From positions 310,001 through 374,000 of the forward strand of contig JAPDOI010000374.1 of the NCBI GenBank assembly GCA_029168955.1: DNA of 64,000 bases. The letters are read 5' to 3'. The position numbers and the translations under genes are program-made. This DNA comes from Aplectana chamaeleonis. Lineage: Eukaryota > Nematoda > Chromadorea > Rhabditida > Cosmocercidae. Each line of letters begins with the position of its first letter. Within the stretch, counting starts at the first letter, position 1. Of the stretch, positions 60,030 through 64,000 are shown piece by piece. Below the pieces are notes generated by a model. It searched no databases. It saw only the letters and a list, made by a program, of their open reading frames with translations, and had not been told where the DNA came from.

Positions 60030-60480
60030 ATTCGAATATTACCACCGAAGTTCGGCCGAATATTTGAAAAAACGAATATTCTGATTTTCCGAATAATTCG
60101 ATTATTCGAAAAAACGAATATTTTGCTTTTCCGAATTAACCGAATATTCGAAAAGCTAATATTCTGTTTTCCGAATTATTCGATTATTCGAAAAAACGAA
60201 TATTTTGCTTTTCCGAATGAATCGAATATTCGAAAAACGAATATTTTGATTCTCCGAATAAACCGAATATTCGAAAAACGAATACTTCGCTTTTCCGAAT
60301 GAAACGATATTCGAAAAAACGAATATTTGATTCTCCGAATAAACCGAATATTCGAAAAACGAATATTTTGCTTTTCCGAATGAACCAAATATTCGAAAAC
60401 GAATAATTTGATTTTCCGAATAAATCGAATATTCGAACATTAGAATATTCGAAAATTCAAATATTTATTCGAATATTATT
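60030..60480. repeat. AT-rich minisatellite, 41-bp period
   Basis: CCGAAT anchors at 60,089, 60,131, 60,171, 60,213, 60,254 and 60,295 (steps 42, 40, 42, 41, 41). The unit contains ATTCGAAAAACGAATATTTT, itself nearly palindromic around TTCGAA. Confidence 0.9.
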
Positions 60481-60507
60481 CGATTCGGACCAGAGTATAG
60501 AAGCTAC

Positions 60508-61790
60508 ATTAAAACATTACTTTATAAGAGTACCAGATAAGTTTTAAGTTTTGTCGTTCGATGAGAGAGGGCGTTGCTACTAGCCCGAATTTTTTTTTAT
60601 TTTGTTGGTACACTCTCCATATGAACGTATGTGAAGTTTCATTTCAATCTGTCAATTCATTCTCTTTTTACAAGCCATTTAGTGTCGCCGTGTCACAGCA
60701 ATGGAAAAATTGAATATCGTGCAGTGATAAAATTCTAATTTTTGGAAGGTGTAGCATCAAAAGAAATTCACGAACGAATGTTAAAAGTGTATAATGATTG
60801 TTCGCCTGCAATTGGAACAGTAGAAAGATGGGTTGCTGATTTTAAACGTGGTCGTACAAGCCTTGAAGACGATCCACGTGAAGAACGTCCAAAAAGCGCA
60901 TCAACACCAGAAATCATAGCCAAAATAAAGGATATGGTTTTGGGAGACCGTCGATTGACTGAGAGACATTTAGTGGAGGCTCTACACATCTCATTAGGCA
61001 GTGTGAGCCGTATTTAGAGTGAAGCTTTGGGTTTTAGAAACCTGTGTGCACAATGGGTGCCGCATTCGCTAACAATGGAACAACGACAAATTTAAATGCG
61101 ACTTTCTCAGCAACATTTTGAGCGTTTTAAAAAGGATAAAGTGGATTTAATGCGTCGATTTATCACTATGGATGAGACTTGGGTCTATCACCATGATCCT
61201 GGATCAAAACAAGAGGCTAAAGAGTGGTGTGAACCTGGTTGTTAGGCTTCGAAACGAGTTCGTGTCAGGAAATCGGCCAAGAAGGTTATGGCATCAGATT
61301 TTTTGGTATGCGAAAGGAATGTTGTTCGTGAATTACTTGCAAACTGGTAAATCATTTATTTCTGAATATTATTGCAACCTTTTGGACCAGTTGAAGCAAA
61401 AAATTTGTGAAAAAAGACCCGGTTTGCAGAAGAAAAAAATCCCTTTCCATCAGTACAATGCACCGTGTCACAAGAGCATTTTGACAATGGCTAAAATCCA
61501 TGAATTAAAGTTCGAATTGTTGGAGCATCCACCTTATTCACCAGATTTGGCCCCCAGCGACTTCCATTTGTTTCCAGAACTCAAAAAATTTATGCGTGGC
61601 AAGCGTTTTCTATCAAATGAAAAGGTCATAACAGCTGTTCAAGCGTATTTTGCAGATCTTTCGGATTCTCACTTCAGGGATGGGATCCACAGATTTGAGG
61701 ATCGTTGGAGCAAGTGTATTAGTGTTTTTTTAATAATAATACGTTTATCGGTTACTGGGCTATAAAAACGATTCAGTTATCAGAATGCAA
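60508..61790 (+). mobile_element. mariner-like element (dead)
   Basis: Surrounds the transposase pseudogene. Possible inverted ends are a diverged pair near 60,510-60,555 and 61,740-61,775 (TTATCTGGTACTC read from the left end, reversed, against TTATCGGTTACTG), but the exact termini and the TA duplication could not be fixed. Confidence 0.6.
60701..61765 (+). pseudogene. mariner transposase pseudogene
   Basis: Start ATG at 60,701, one-base frameshift within five codons, then a paired helix-turn-helix region: KEIHERMLKVYNDCSPAIGT, ERWVADFKRG, DRRLTERHLVEALHISLGSV. In-frame stops at 60,736, 61,015, 61,093 and 61,243; a second frameshift in a T run near 61,300. The catalytic D,D34D core is partly kept: MDETW (61,168) and YSPDLAPSDFHLFPE have their Asp, but the middle motif reads FHQYNAPCHKS, where mariners have FHQDNAPCHKS. 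So a catalytic Asp is now Tyr. Intact mariner transposases are about 345 residues, matching this span. Not functional. Confidence 0.95.
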
Positions 61791-62409
61791 AGGTACACCG
61801 ATATTGGAGAGTTAGAGAGTTCACACTAATTCTCACACTAATTCATGCAGATGCGAAGCCTATTTAATATTATACACGACATCAAGGCGACAGATTAGGA
61901 CTAGTGAAACGGGTTGGGTGGAGTGGGAGCGCATGTTGGCAAAGGGCAGTGGGAGGCCAACACTGCGAGCCGAGTAAGGTAGTAAACGGCTCCGGGTACC
62001 AACTTCGTAGGCACGCCAATACCACCAAGACCCACGTGTCTGCAGCTTTCGGTGGGGAATATCAGTGATATAGTTAAAATCTTATCATTATTAGCTGTCC
62101 GTGAAACTACCGACTAATTGAGTAGCGAGTAGATAGAAGCGAGATGAATTCGTGGAGGCAAAAAAAAACAGTTTTGTGACATAGCTTGAATAACAATGTT
62201 GTATGAGTACATAACAAGAATAGATTAGAGATATCGTCAAATATGCAAAAAGATGAGATTTAGGAATATAGACAAATATGTAACAAGATGAGGTTTAGGA
62301 ATTACATACATAGCATTAATCGGAATCGAAATGAGAATTACACGAGATGAAGCGGGAGGGTCCGAAAAGTAGCAGTGTTGAAAGCGAAGATGGAATGAAA
62401 AACTTGACG
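61766..62409. other. Probable LINE 3' untranslated region
   Basis: Downstream (minus-strand sense) of the CR1-like reading frame and upstream of the mariner. No coding frame. The LINE 3' terminus could not be located. Confidence 0.4.
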
Positions 62410-64000
62410 TTAGAAGAAATCCATCCTTTTGAGATACGCTTCTAACCCTTGGTTGAAGCTTTCGGGAGACGATGACATTACAAGTTTCACTGGCAGCTCG
62501 TTCCAGCCTTTAGCCGACCGCACCAAAAAGGATTCAAGAAATTGCTGAGTATGAACGATTCCAGTGAAAATTCTGAATTGATGACCTCTACTCAGATAAA
62601 AACAGCCCACTTCCCGCCGGCCAAGTCGGGCTAGTCGACTTCGCGTAGCTCTAATTTTGTGGGCGTGGCACAGCGCCCCACTTCCCGCGGAGAGAGAGGT
62701 TTTCCCCTCTTTCCGCGGAGCGTCGGCGGGCAGTCGGCTATTCTTGGGGGTCATCGAACACTTACTCATCGATTCCCACTTTGATATCATCATTGCACCA
62801 CATACTAGAGTCGAGCCAATGAACATTTGCTGAGCAGAGAACGCTGTGTTGCCTGCGCTGTGTGCGACGCTGGCCTTGGGCAGGTGAGCCACTGTCTGTC
62901 AATGGCATCTGAGAATGGGAAGGCTGCAAGAAGCAGTGAGTGTAGGAAGCTTACCCGTAGAAGCTCACTCCTTACTTGTCAAGAGCAGTTAAAGATGAAA
63001 TCCCCGGGAGCGGATTTTTCAAATTTTGTCTTAACAGACCTTTACTTGAGGGGTGATTTTTAAATGTGCCGCAAACTGCTCCAGGATTGTCTTCTGTCAG
63101 TCATCAGATTAGCCGTAAGGCGGTGGCAGAAGGGCCGCAGAGTGATTATTCACCGTGTTCGGGCAGTCAACGAAACGGCGCTGCCGACTGCCCGCGACCG
63201 TTCTATTGGCCTTCCGCGGGAGCGGTTACGGGACGTCGGCTAGTGGTACCGCGGGAAGTGTGATGTCTCTATCTGAGTAGTTCTATCGTTGAAGTTGGAA
63301 AAAGTTATGATCTCATTCTTATCGATACCATGATCGCCCATAATGAGCTTAAAGATAAAATTTTGATCGTAGATGACCCGCCTCAGCTGCAGCGAACTGC
63401 ATCCAAAGCGAGCCAATCGCTCTCGATAGTTTAGGCGAAATAAACCATTCCTTGCAAATATTTGTCTCGTGAATATGTTCTGAACATTCTCAACTTTGTC
63501 GATGGACTGTTTTTGTGAAGGTGACCATAAAGGAGTACAGTATTCAAGAATCGGTCTAACGTAGGTTTCAAAAAGCTTGAAAAGAAGTTTAGTGTTTTTT
63601 TTTGTCCTGAAAGCACGAAAAATGAGATTGGATTTGGCTTGTGCAGCTCTTGTAACCTTCTCGATGTAATCCTCAAAGGAAAGGTCTCGCACAGAGTTGC
63701 TGACACTCAATTGATAATCACCTAAAACAAATATACAGTTTTGCGGATGTTTGCGACCAATACACATCACAGAAGTTTTTTCTCGTAATATTTCCAGCTG
63801 CCATTCGGTGTACCAAGTTAGAACCACGACTAATGCTTGCTGGAGGGCAGTAACATCATTTATCGAAAACAGTTTAGTGTCATCTGCGTATATGGAGCAA
63901 TGAACATGCGGGGGAAAGCAGCTGGGCATGTCGTTGATATAGAGTAAAACCATTAGCGGTTCGATACACGTACCCTGAGGGACACCAATAGGCGTGAGAT
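62410..64000 (-). pseudogene. CR1/Jockey-type LINE reverse transcriptase, 3' part
   Basis: Minus strand, entering from the right edge. RT motif GVPQG..LYIND lies at 63,920-63,980, then YADDTKLF (63,865-63,890), then thumb/C-terminal motifs YVRPILEYCTPLWSPSQKQS and LQLRRV. The frame breaks at an inserted element (62,591-63,277) and resumes with FRIFTGIVHTQQFLESF and RSAKGWNELPVKLV, ending at a stop at 62,410. The insert plus one TA is 689 bases; subtracting it puts both pieces in one frame, so the LINE was intact here when the insert arrived. Similar to CR1/Sam-type nematode LINEs; the clade assignment is from motif memory only. The N-terminal endonuclease would lie outside the window. Confidence 0.85.
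62591..63277. mobile_element. CTCAGATA-ended element inserted in the LINE, TA target
   Basis: 687 bp, ends CTCAGATAAAAACAGCCCAC / GTGTGATGTCTCTATCTGAG, with TA on both sides (62,589-62,590 and 63,278-63,279). Collinear with 21,041-21,739. TA target use points to the Tc1/mariner superfamily (inference). It carries no transposase. Confidence 0.9.

Noticed and set aside
60156..60440. Phe/Ser/Glu-rich frames near 60 kb
   Set aside because: Translations of the 41-bp AT-rich minisatellite.
62410..62892. 160-residue minus-strand protein as one gene
   Set aside because: Its N-terminal two thirds translate the inserted DNA element; only the C-terminal part belongs to the LINE.

Overview
The window looks like eukaryotic, most likely nematode, genomic DNA from a repeat-dense, gene-poor region (inference). 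Reasons: a >10 kb satellite, many short inverted-repeat elements with TTAA or TA targets, a tRNA-derived repeat, a decayed mariner, a CR1-like LINE, a Penelope-like retroelement, and one stretch of small exons with short introns ending in TTTCAG/TCAG. No bacterial-style operon, rRNA gene or complete recognisable host gene was found. The species cannot be named from the sequence.

Layout. 1-10,470: satellite of 41/42-bp monomers, each with the palindrome TGACGTCA. 10,470-11,590: composite ~248-bp units in which one satellite monomer sits inside a 24-bp-arm palindrome. 11.6-28.1 kb: dispersed non-autonomous DNA elements (two foldbacks, several TTAA elements sharing the end TTAAAGGCAG, some nested or abutting), a tRNA-like SINE and diverged AT-rich minisatellites. 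28.1-31.7 kb (minus strand): a decayed Penelope-like element with its GIY-YIG endonuclease upstream of the reverse transcriptase. 31.7-34.6 kb (plus strand): exon-like segments of an unrecognised spliced gene, one exon split by a head-to-head SINE pair. 34.66-37.64 kb: four head-to-tail truncated copies of the Penelope 3' end.

40.25-44.76 kb: a second 42-bp satellite, interrupted by a 2.7-kb palindrome (with a TTAA element near its centre) and a 293-bp inverted-repeat element. 44.8-60.5 kb: another palindrome, a nested TTAA pair, two GC-rich minisatellite loci, a (CA)n tract and several AT-rich 41/42-bp arrays. 60.5-61.8 kb: dead mariner. 62.4-64.0 kb (minus strand): 3' end of a CR1/Jockey-type LINE, interrupted by a TA-flanked element and running off the window.

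The strongest signals are: (a) a 41-42 bp period recurring in about nine tandem arrays whose sequences look mostly unrelated; (b) the permuted-domain Penelope element with its tandem truncated copies; (c) several insertions whose empty site can be read directly, from uninterrupted copies in the same window or from frame arithmetic; and (d) the unidentified spliced gene between Penelope copies.
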